From: Lachnospiraceae bacterium
Lineage (GTDB): Bacteria; Bacillota; Clostridia; Lachnospirales; Lachnospiraceae
Assembly: GCA_003520205.1 (NCBI GenBank)
Contig: DOVG01000089.1
Coordinates: 1-17,052 of the forward strand
Direction of reading: 5' to 3'
DNA length: 17,052 nt
The position numbers were made by a program, and so were the translations under genes. Positions 8,241 to 14,995 of the stretch are shown piece after piece (the first letter of the stretch is position 1; each line of letters opens with the position of its first letter). The notes under the pieces were generated by a model. That model did no database searches and had not been told where the DNA came from. It saw only the letters and a list, made by a program, of their open reading frames with translations.

Positions 8241-10082
8241 ATGAAGATATTAAAAATAATAGCCAAGCTTATAGTTATACTGATGTTTTCATTTGCTGTA
8301 ATACTGCTGTTTTCTCAGATGTGGCTGCTTAAGACATGGTCAGATCTGACGGCAGCAGAAGTGCTTTATCATATGCTGGCACCATTAAATGGTACGAATC
8401 CGGATATGATAAAAGGATATATAATGAGGTACCTTATACCGGCATTAGTGATTATTATTGCTATTATAGTGGCGGTTATTGTTTATACTAAAAAGAAAGA
8501 GAAAACAAAACCGGTTTACATAATACTGCTAATAATGAGTGTTATCATGATAGCCTTCAGTATAGTAAGGATAGAGAGAGGAGTAGGAGTATTCTCCTAT
8601 GCAGTGAATTATCTAAAGGCTAAGAAATTCCAGGGAGAAGACTTTATAGAGAAGAACTATACAGATCCCAGAGAAGTCAGTCTGACATTTCCTGAGAAGA
8701 AGAGAAATCTTATATATATTTTTCTTGAATCCGCTGAAATGACATTTGCTGATAAAGAGTCCGGTGGCGACTTTGACGTTAACTGTATCCCTGAACTTAC
8801 AGAGCTGGCGAAGGAAAATGAGGATTTCTCCGCTGATTCAGACAAGCTGAATGGCGGTATATCGCTTCCTGGAACTAACTGGACTATGGGAGCCATGTTT
8901 GGAATGACATCAGGTCTTCCACTTCAGACATCTCTTGGAGCCAATTCCATGATGAATGAGGACAGCTTCTTCGAAGGAGTTATGACACTCGGTGATATAC
9001 TGGCTGAAGAAGGCTATGATCAGAGACTGCTTCTTGGTTCAGAGGCTAAGTTTGGTGGACGCGAGACATACTTTAAGCAGCATGGTAATTATCTGATGAA
9101 GGATTATAACTGGGCGATAGACGAGGGTAAGATACCTAAGGATTATTATGTCTGGTGGGGATATGAGGATGAGAAGCTCTTCGAATATGCGAAGGAACAG
9201 CTTACGGAAATGGCAGCAGAGGATGAACCGTTTAATCTGACGATGCTTACAGTTGATACACATTTTCCTGATGGATATGTATGTGATATATGTGAAGACA
9301 AGTACGATAATCAGTATGCAAATGTATTTGCATGTTCCAGTCGTCAGACGGTTCAATTTATCAAATGGATTCAGGCTCAGGACTTCTATGAAGACACTAC
9401 GATTGTGATATCAGGTGACCATCCTACTATGGATCCTGACTTCACTGATAATGTGGATAAGAAGTATACAAGAAAGACTTATACCTGTATACTTAACAGT
9501 GCAGCCGGATCCAGTACAGGAAAAACAAGAGAGTTTTCGACTCTTGATATGTTTCCGACAACCCTTGCAGCTATGGGCGTGGAAATCGAAGGTGATAAGC
9601 TGGGAATGGGTGTGAACTTATACTCGGATACGAAGACACTTATAGAAGAGTATGGCGAGCAGGTATGCTCTGACAAGATGAATCTTCCATCGGCTTTTAT
9701 GGATAAGCTGGGAGATATCAAGATAACTGAGAAGGATCTTAAGAGGATAAAGAAAGCCAGAGTTTCGGTTGTTGATACGGATACACCGGGGCAGATGGCT
9801 GTAAGGCAGAAGAATATCAGATCTATCAAGGCAGCGTCAGTTAAAAAGGCTGAGGTTGAGATCATAAATAATAAGACTGGAAAAACAGATGTATATAATC
9901 TTGATTGTGTAACAGATCCTGATAATCCGGCTATTTTTTCAACTATTGCCTATGTAGAGCTGGATGAAGCGGATATTAAGGATACTACTGTTAAGATATA
10001 CTTTACTGTTGAGGGAATCGATCATTTTGAGATAGGTACCTGGAACTACGATGAAGGGGAGCAGAAGTGGATAGCCGAATAA
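8241..10082 (+). CDS. LTA synthase/OpgB-like phosphoglycerol transferase, second of a tandem pair
   Basis: A 613-residue paralog of the preceding gene, colinear from end to end. Membrane helices lie at about 8-28, 63-82 and 91-110. Catalytic elements match: E163 in IFLES, T215 in GTNWTMGAMF, D339/H341 in VDTHF and D393/H394 in SGDHPTM. Both enzymes therefore look active. C348, C351 and C365 repeat the cysteine pattern of the partner. Long blocks such as YYVWWGYEDEKLFE and NQYANVFACSSRQ are identical, while the membrane part and the C-terminal beta region (about 495-613) have drifted, suggesting a duplication followed by specialisation. AGAGG at 8231-8235 gives a good ribosome site, 10 bases after the first copy ends. 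Likely division of labour, as with primase and synthase or with two acceptor types, is inference. Confidence 0.92.
   Translation: MKILKIIAKLIVILMFSFAVILLFSQMWLLKTWSDLTAAEVLYHMLAPLNGTNPDMIKGYIMRYLIPALVIIIAIIVAVIVYTKKKEKTKPVYIILLIMSVIMIAFSIVRIERGVGVFSYAVNYLKAKKFQGEDFIEKNYTDPREVSLTFPEKKRNLIYIFLESAEMTFADKESGGDFDVNCIPELTELAKENEDFSADSDKLNGGISLPGTNWTMGAMFGMTSGLPLQTSLGANSMMNEDSFFEGVMTLGDILAEEGYDQRLLLGSEAKFGGRETYFKQHGNYLMKDYNWAIDEGKIPKDYYVWWGYEDEKLFEYAKEQLTEMAAEDEPFNLTMLTVDTHFPDGYVCDICEDKYDNQYANVFACSSRQTVQFIKWIQAQDFYEDTTIVISGDHPTMDPDFTDNVDKKYTRKTYTCILNSAAGSSTGKTREFSTLDMFPTTLAAMGVEIEGDKLGMGVNLYSDTKTLIEEYGEQVCSDKMNLPSAFMDKLGDIKITEKDLKRIKKARVSVVDTDTPGQMAVRQKNIRSIKAASVKKAEVEIINNKTGKTDVYNLDCVTDPDNPAIFSTIAYVELDEADIKDTTVKIYFTVEGIDHFEIGTWNYDEGEQKWIAE
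10054..10061 (+). promoter_or_regulatory. Ribosome-binding site fixing a GTG start
   Basis: AAGGGGAG, inside the end of the preceding gene, sits 5 bases before GTG 10067. It supports GTG as the start of the DUF4422 gene, because the next in-frame ATG would cut into the conserved N-terminal strand (RIIIATHKEYWMP). Confidence 0.7.
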
Positions 10083-10852
10083 TTATTGCTACACATAAAG
10101 AATACTGGATGCCTGAAGACAGTATCTATGTACCGGTTCTTGTGGGGGCAGCGTTAAAAGGAGAGGATGAGCTGAGGAGGTTTTCTTCATATAGTCGTGA
10201 TGATGAAGGAGAAAACATAAGCAGTAAGAATAAGAACTACTGCGAGCTTACAGGACTTTACTGGGCATGGAATAACCTTGATGCCTCTTATCTGGGACTT
10301 GTTCATTATAGAAGACATTTTACTATAAGGAGAAAAGGTACAAAGCAGGAGAGAGTGCTGAACAAAAAGGATCTGAGGATGGCTCTCAGGAGGTCTGACA
10401 TACTGCTTCCCAAGAAGAGAAAATATTATATAGAAACAAATTACAGTCAGTATGTGCATGCTCACCATGCGGCAGATCTGGACATAACAAGGGATATAAT
10501 TCTGGAAAAGTATCCAGAATATGTAGAAGCCTTTGATCAGTCCATGAAGAGAACTTCAGGGCACAGATTCAATATGTTCATCATGAAAGCTGATTATTTC
10601 AGGGAATACTGCGAATGGCTCTTTGATATACTGTTTGAGCTGGAGAAAAGACTGGATATATCAGACTATAATGAAAATGACAGCAGGGTTTTCGGATTTG
10701 TTAGCGAGAGACTTCTTGATGTCTGGATTGATACAAAGAACTATGATTATCTGGAACTTCCATATATATTTATGGAGCATCAGAACTGGATAATTAAGGG
10801 ATGGAACTTCCTGAAGAGAAAATTTCTGGGAATACTACAAAAAAGGAGTTAA
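10067..10852 (+). CDS. DUF4422 glycosyltransferase
   Basis: A 261-residue soluble protein of the DUF4422 family, found in capsule and surface polysaccharide clusters and regarded as glycosyltransferases. Recognisable pieces: IIIATHKEYWMP at the N-terminus, CELTGLYWAWNN (59-70), GLVHYRRHF (77-85), a QYVHAHHAAD-type histidine cluster (128-137), RFNMFIMKADYF (167-178) and a FGFVSERLLDVW-like segment near 209-220. Length is near the family norm, and it appears complete. It starts at GTG and overlaps the preceding gene by 16 bases, which points to coupled translation with the phosphoglycerol transferases. There is no signal peptide or membrane helix, so it acts in the cytoplasm, probably adding a sugar (galactofuranose or hexose in studied relatives, uncertain here) to the growing lipid-linked chain. 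Confidence 0.88.
   Translation: MDSRIIIATHKEYWMPEDSIYVPVLVGAALKGEDELRRFSSYSRDDEGENISSKNKNYCELTGLYWAWNNLDASYLGLVHYRRHFTIRRKGTKQERVLNKKDLRMALRRSDILLPKKRKYYIETNYSQYVHAHHAADLDITRDIILEKYPEYVEAFDQSMKRTSGHRFNMFIMKADYFREYCEWLFDILFELEKRLDISDYNENDSRVFGFVSERLLDVWIDTKNYDYLELPYIFMEHQNWIIKGWNFLKRKFLGILQKRS
10843..10848 (+). promoter_or_regulatory. Ribosome-binding site choosing ATG 10856 over TTG 10853
   Basis: AAGGAG lies 7 bases before ATG 10856 but only 4 before TTG 10853, so the ATG is the better start for the following membrane protein. It overlaps the end of the DUF4422 gene. Confidence 0.65.
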
Positions 10853-10855
10853 TTG

Positions 10856-11959
10856 ATGGCACCGGGAATATTAGATTACTTACGGTGTATTATATATGCT
10901 TTAGTGCTTCCTTTTCTTTCTGGTATAGGATTTACTGAATTATTAAAAGGAAGAAAATCTGAAGAAAAAGATGAAGGGATATCGCCGGTTTTTTCACTAA
11001 TCGCAGGATATCTTCTTTTGTGGTCTCTAATGGAACTTATTGCGGTTCCGGGGACTATACTTAAGGTGCCTTTTAAGGCTATAGCGCTTATAGTTCTAGG
11101 CTTAAGTGTGATAATAAGTATATATGGTCTGATTGTTTATATAAGAAGGATAAGAAATGGGAAGGGCGTAATTAAATACGCCCTTCTTTCAGTGTTTAAG
11201 AGTAAAACCGAAATAGCACTGTTTGTGATTTTTCTGATAATATTTGCAGCATTTCTGTATATGAATATAAATACATTATTCTTTGATGCAGATGATTCGC
11301 GATTTCTGGTAAGTGCGGGAGATATTCTCAGAAGTAATCATATACTCAGTACAGATCCGGTTACAGGTAAGTCTCTCGATACAGGCTATAGAGATTTCAA
11401 AAAAGATCTGATAAGTCAGTGGGCTGCATTCATAGCATATAGTTCATATGTGACAGGTATAAATACAACTGTTTTTGCTCATTTTGTATATCCGGTAATT
11501 GCGATGACACTTATCTTCTCAATATATTGGCTTCTTATGAAGAAGGAAGAAACCACGAATAAAGTACTTGCCATGATACTTCTTGTAGCTTTATTTATCT
11601 TCGGTAATTATTCGACACACAGTCAGGAAACAGTTTCGATTATAAGAGTATGGCAGGGAAAGGCAACACTGGCTGTTTTTGGTGTACTTACAGTCATATA
11701 TTTATTTAAAGAAATGTACGATAAGGAGAAGCTTTATCTGGGAGATTATGTCCTTCTTCTGACAGCAAACTTATCACTGTCACTTATGAGCAGTATGGGG
11801 ATGGTTATAGCAGGTATTATGATAGTGGCTTACGGCGCATATATGATATATATCAAAAGAAATATAAAGTACCTGATTCCTCTTGTGATTATCTGTATAC
11901 CAAATGTTTTATTATTTATTCTGAGTGAAGTATATACGATAGAAAGGTTTATTGGTTGA
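10856..11959 (+). CDS. N-terminal half of a split GT-C/DUF6077-like membrane protein
   Basis: A 367-residue polytopic protein with about nine hydrophobic segments. A loop after the helix at about 119-136 has the acidic motif FFDADDSRF (142-150), and RVWQGKA (264-270) marks a later loop; both recur in altered form in the 13743 gene (SDGDYLL and NQWQGRT). This pattern fits the GT-C-like DUF6077 group as I recall it; the family name is tentative. The chain ends abruptly at a TGA right after a helix (YTIERFIG), and the rest of the fold is continued by the next ORF, whose ATG shares the last A of this stop (TGATG). Compared with the one-piece paralog this looks like a gene divided in two. An internal perfect inverted repeat lies at 11161-11186. 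Probable role: outer-face sugar transfer from a lipid-linked donor. Confidence 0.75.
   Translation: MAPGILDYLRCIIYALVLPFLSGIGFTELLKGRKSEEKDEGISPVFSLIAGYLLLWSLMELIAVPGTILKVPFKAIALIVLGLSVIISIYGLIVYIRRIRNGKGVIKYALLSVFKSKTEIALFVIFLIIFAAFLYMNINTLFFDADDSRFLVSAGDILRSNHILSTDPVTGKSLDTGYRDFKKDLISQWAAFIAYSSYVTGINTTVFAHFVYPVIAMTLIFSIYWLLMKKEETTNKVLAMILLVALFIFGNYSTHSQETVSIIRVWQGKATLAVFGVLTVIYLFKEMYDKEKLYLGDYVLLLTANLSLSLMSSMGMVIAGIMIVAYGAYMIYIKRNIKYLIPLVIICIPNVLLFILSEVYTIERFIG
11161..11186 (+). repeat. Perfect 10-bp inverted repeat inside a coding region
   Basis: GAAGGGCGTA is followed after the six-base loop ATTAAA by its exact reverse complement TACGCCCTTC. Two G-T wobble pairs could extend the RNA stem outward, and TTTC follows, so the RNA would form a stable hairpin resembling a weak terminator. 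The surrounding reading frame (NGKGVIKYALL) is intact. It may be chance, or it may reduce transcription of the downstream genes. Confidence 0.6.
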
Positions 11960-13722
11960 TGAAGAATATACTTGTAACTATCTACGAAAGTACAGCTGAA
12001 TACTTCGGAGCCTCTACGTATCTGGTAGCAGCCATATTCGTAGGCATTCTTCTGATGCTTACAGATAGAAAGAAATATGCAAAGCTGATTATTCCATCAC
12101 TTATTATTCTGGTCACTATACTAAATCCGGTAAGTTATAAGCTTATACTTCATAAGACCAGATTCTGGAGACTGTTCTGGATGATTCCATATGTATACAT
12201 CATACTGCTTGGTTTTATAGAACTGATTAAAAGGTATGATTCAGTATGGAAAAAGCTGGCCATCACATTTTCCTGTTTGATTATCATAATGATTTCAGGA
12301 AATAATATCTATGCAGGTCATGCCTCGATAGAGGATATGTACAGACTTCCTGAAGGTGTTACAAGAGTGGCAGAAAAGATGCTGGAAGAAGAGGCACATC
12401 CGAGATGTATAGTCGGAGGTGATTTAAAGACTTCGATTCGTCTGTATTCGGGAGACATAGAGCCGATGTATGGACGAAATGTAGAGAATTATATAAATAA
12501 AGCTTCTGAATATGATAAGAAGATAGATAAAGAGATGGAATCAGAGCATCCTGACTATAAGTATATCCTTTCCTATGCCAGAAGACTCAAATACAGCTTT
12601 GTAGTTAATACGGCTGACAAGCCGATAGACAGGGAACTTCAGGACAGATATGGTTATAAGCTGCTGGATGAATCGAAGGATTATAATATCTATTATAATT
12701 CAGAGCTTGATTATAATAATGATTCAGACTACGAATGGAAGTCAAATGGAACCGGCTGGTACTGCGTGACTGCTTCCGGGGAAAGGATAAAGGGACGTAC
12801 TGAGGAGATAGACGGTGTCTGGTACTACTTTAACTTAGAGGGATATCTTATAGAATCAGTTGAGAGTGAAGATGCAGAGAAACTGTCACCGGATGACCTG
12901 ATAATTACGCAGTATGGCTCGGATTCTTATGATCAGCCATCTATGTGTTATACCATAGATGATCAAAGAGGTCATCTGTATATCATAGATGGTGGTAATT
13001 CTGATGAATATAAGCGTATATATGATGTCATTAAAATGTATGACAGACATGTAACAGCCTGGATACTTACACATCCTCATCCGGATCATATAGGGGCATT
13101 TAATTATATCTATAAAAACTTTGTAAAGGATGCGGCGGAAGGAAAGAATGATTATCATCAGGTTGTAATAGATGATATATATGCTGTTGATTTAGATTCC
13201 GAGTATTATCATCAGGTTGCAAGAGAGTGGGACTATATCGATTGTTATGATAAGTTTAATGAGCTTATGGATGGAGCAGATAATCTTACCTATGTGAAGC
13301 GTGGTGAGACTTATGCTTTAGGCGATAATTCATTTAAGGTATATAATACATTTACAGATGAATCCTATGATATAAAAACAGGAAGTCTTCCGAATGCGGC
13401 TGGTATGGTTTTTGAGCTTTTTGGGAAAAACAGCAGCATGCTGTTTCTATCGGATCTGGAGCAGGAAAATGCAGATCTGGTAATGAAGCTCTTTGGTGAT
13501 GAACTGAAGGCTGACTATGTGCAGGCGGCACATCATGGGCAGAATCTGGAAACAGATATATATGATTTGATCGGGGCAGATACAGTATTTGTTGACGCAC
13601 CGGAGTATCTGAGGCTTGAGGATCAGAGTACACATACCTCTTATGAGCATTTGCTGTACTTTAGAGAGAAGATGAATATAAAGACTTATGACACGACTCC
13701 AAATACTGTTGTCCTGAAATGA
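11959..13722 (+). CDS. C-terminal half of the split GT-C/DUF6077-like protein fused to a wall-binding repeat and an MBL-fold hydrolase
   Basis: A 587-residue protein. Residues 1-115 have four membrane helices; 120-247 form a soluble region with the RLPEGV segment (129-134) that matches RLPQGI of the 13743 gene. Homology to that paralog ends near residue 247. After it come a choline-binding/glucan-binding-type repeat (266-299: GWY..., GVWYYFN, EGYLIE) and a complete metallo-beta-lactamase-fold domain (about 310-587) with THPHPDH (371-377), LSDLE (498-501 region, D499) and AAHHGQN (523-529). Metal ligands are thus present. The hydrolase resembles ComEC-type and Pce-type MBL domains. ATG 11959 overlaps the upstream stop; TTG 11956 is an alternative start. 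There is no strong ribosome site, so coupling is likely. Proposed role: a membrane-held, wall-facing phosphodiesterase or esterase; substrate unknown. Confidence 0.82.
   Translation: MKNILVTIYESTAEYFGASTYLVAAIFVGILLMLTDRKKYAKLIIPSLIILVTILNPVSYKLILHKTRFWRLFWMIPYVYIILLGFIELIKRYDSVWKKLAITFSCLIIIMISGNNIYAGHASIEDMYRLPEGVTRVAEKMLEEEAHPRCIVGGDLKTSIRLYSGDIEPMYGRNVENYINKASEYDKKIDKEMESEHPDYKYILSYARRLKYSFVVNTADKPIDRELQDRYGYKLLDESKDYNIYYNSELDYNNDSDYEWKSNGTGWYCVTASGERIKGRTEEIDGVWYYFNLEGYLIESVESEDAEKLSPDDLIITQYGSDSYDQPSMCYTIDDQRGHLYIIDGGNSDEYKRIYDVIKMYDRHVTAWILTHPHPDHIGAFNYIYKNFVKDAAEGKNDYHQVVIDDIYAVDLDSEYYHQVAREWDYIDCYDKFNELMDGADNLTYVKRGETYALGDNSFKVYNTFTDESYDIKTGSLPNAAGMVFELFGKNSSMLFLSDLEQENADLVMKLFGDELKADYVQAAHHGQNLETDIYDLIGADTVFVDAPEYLRLEDQSTHTSYEHLLYFREKMNIKTYDTTPNTVVLK
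12754..12855 (+). other. Choline-binding-type cell-wall repeat (domain)
   Basis: Residues 266-299 of the 11959 gene show the aromatic pattern of CW_binding_1/glucan-binding repeats: GWYCVTASGERIKG followed by DGVWYYFNLEGYLIE. The first unit is degenerate and the second close to consensus. Such repeats bind choline on teichoic acids or glucans, usually in larger arrays; here there are only about one and a half units, so binding by itself may be weak. Confidence 0.7.
12886..13719 (+). other. Metallo-beta-lactamase-fold hydrolase domain
   Basis: Residues about 310-587 of the 11959 gene. HLYIIDGGN gives the first strand and its Asp; HPHPDH at 13072-13089 is the dinuclear metal signature; LSDLE supplies the bridging Asp; AAHHGQN supplies the later His. 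All expected ligands are visible, so catalytic activity is likely. In the pneumococcal protein Pce, an MBL fold is likewise joined to choline-binding repeats, in the opposite order. Confidence 0.85.
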
Positions 13723-13742
13723 CATAAGTAGATGATAATGAA

Positions 13743-14993
13743 ATGAAAGAAAAAAAAGAAAGTTCAAAACTGAATATCTTAGGTTATGTCTTTATTGTAG
13801 CGGCATTTGCAGTGATGTGTGCGGGTTTTCTGGTGACTGTAAGATACAGTCTTATGAAGCAGCATGTATCAATAAGTGACGGAGATTACCTGCTGGATAA
13901 GGGCTTATGGGTAAGGCTGCTGGAAAGCATGGCGCGGCTTCTGAATATGTCTGAATTACATTTTATACATGTTATTGTTCCGGCTGTATTTTTAGTGCTT
14001 CTTTTTATTATTTATATAGGGCTCGGCATTTGTATTTTCTCCGTGGATGGAAGAGGGAAAGTATACACACTTCTCATGACATTTATCTTTGGAAGTGTGA
14101 TGTATGTAATCCTGCATGTCAGCAGCTTCTCCAGATATTCGCTTGAGGCCGGAGTATATACAAATCAGTGGCAGGGAAGAACGATAGCTGGAATGCTTTT
14201 TTCTCCGATACTTATAATGTTTTTTACAAGGGTAAGGAAGGATCCGGATACCGGCAGGATTATGAGAAAAGGTATTATAGCAGGACTCCTGGTTACGCTT
14301 ATCTGCATGATTATAATTCAGGGGATAGATGGCTGGAGAACCTGCTCTCTGCATATAAAGGAATTCTCCGGTTACTTCGATAGAGGCTGGCTGTTTATAA
14401 TAGCAGTGATTGGAATGATCAGTATGACAGTCATGAAGAAGCCGGCAGTAAAGGCGGTTATAGCGGGCTCTCTTGTGATGGCTTTGTTCTTTGTTCCCAT
14501 ACCGATAGCTGTAATGGCTGCTTATGCCATGACGGAATTAATAGGTGAAGTGGTGCACAGAAAGTCTTATGTGTCAGGCGCTCTGGTATATATAATTATA
14601 CTGGTTATGGTTCTGGGAGCAGGGCTTTTCTCGGAAAGCAGGATTTCATGGAATGTATATTTCTCGCCTATAGAGAATGAAGACAGACTTCCGCAGGGGA
14701 TAATAGATGCAATGGAAGCAGCTGAAGATGATGTAATATATACATCCTATGATGTGGCATCAGTAATAAAACAGTATGATGCAAAGTATGGAGTTTATTA
14801 TCATGATGTATATGGTGTCTGGGATGAGTTACCTATGAAAGGACATGATATATCTCAGATACTTGATAGTATACGCGATGAGAAAATGTGTGTTATAATT
14901 AAAAATGTGACAGCAGAGGACAGACTTATCCTGCAAAAAGAAAAGATATGGTTTGTAGGAGATTATAATGGATACAGCTTGTACAGGAGGTAG
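13743..14993 (+). CDS. GT-C/DUF6077-like polytopic membrane protein, one-piece paralog
   Basis: A 416-residue protein with about nine hydrophobic helices and a short C-terminal soluble part (about 300-416). SDGDYLL (45-51), NQWQGRTIAG (141-150) and RLPQGIIDAM (315-324) correspond in order to DADDSRFL and VWQGKATLAV of the 10856 gene and RLPEGVTRVA of the 11959 gene. It therefore covers both halves of the split protein in a single chain, but lacks the wall repeat and hydrolase: it ends at YNGYSLYRR, matching the partner's KDYNIYYN. There is no clear Shine-Dalgarno sequence before ATG 13743, and an in-frame TAA at 13725 excludes an earlier start. A run of eight A's lies at codons 3-5. A role as extracytoplasmic sugar transferase is inference. 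Confidence 0.78.
   Translation: MKEKKESSKLNILGYVFIVAAFAVMCAGFLVTVRYSLMKQHVSISDGDYLLDKGLWVRLLESMARLLNMSELHFIHVIVPAVFLVLLFIIYIGLGICIFSVDGRGKVYTLLMTFIFGSVMYVILHVSSFSRYSLEAGVYTNQWQGRTIAGMLFSPILIMFFTRVRKDPDTGRIMRKGIIAGLLVTLICMIIIQGIDGWRTCSLHIKEFSGYFDRGWLFIIAVIGMISMTVMKKPAVKAVIAGSLVMALFFVPIPIAVMAAYAMTELIGEVVHRKSYVSGALVYIIILVMVLGAGLFSESRISWNVYFSPIENEDRLPQGIIDAMEAAEDDVIYTSYDVASVIKQYDAKYGVYYHDVYGVWDELPMKGHDISQILDSIRDEKMCVIIKNVTAEDRLILQKEKIWFVGDYNGYSLYRR
14985..14990 (+). promoter_or_regulatory. Strong ribosome-binding site for the last gene
   Basis: AGGAGG sits 5 bases before ATG 14996 and directly before the stop of the preceding gene (TAG 14991-14993). It fixes the start of a long frame that has no end inside the window. 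Confidence 0.8.
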
Positions 14994-14995
14994 CA

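Noticed and set aside
9415..9615. Plus-strand 66-codon ORF within the second phosphoglycerol transferase
   Set aside because: It is an alternative frame of a conserved catalytic region and has no independent support.
11929..11957. Programmed -1 frameshift joining the split membrane protein
   Set aside because: No canonical X XXY YYZ slippery heptamer and no evident downstream pseudoknot were found; kept only as one option in the split-gene finding.
13352..13767. Two minus-strand ORFs (13352-13633, 13447-13767) opposite the MBL domain
   Set aside because: They overlap each other in different frames and lie opposite conserved metal-ligand motifs; no ribosome site or family match is visible.
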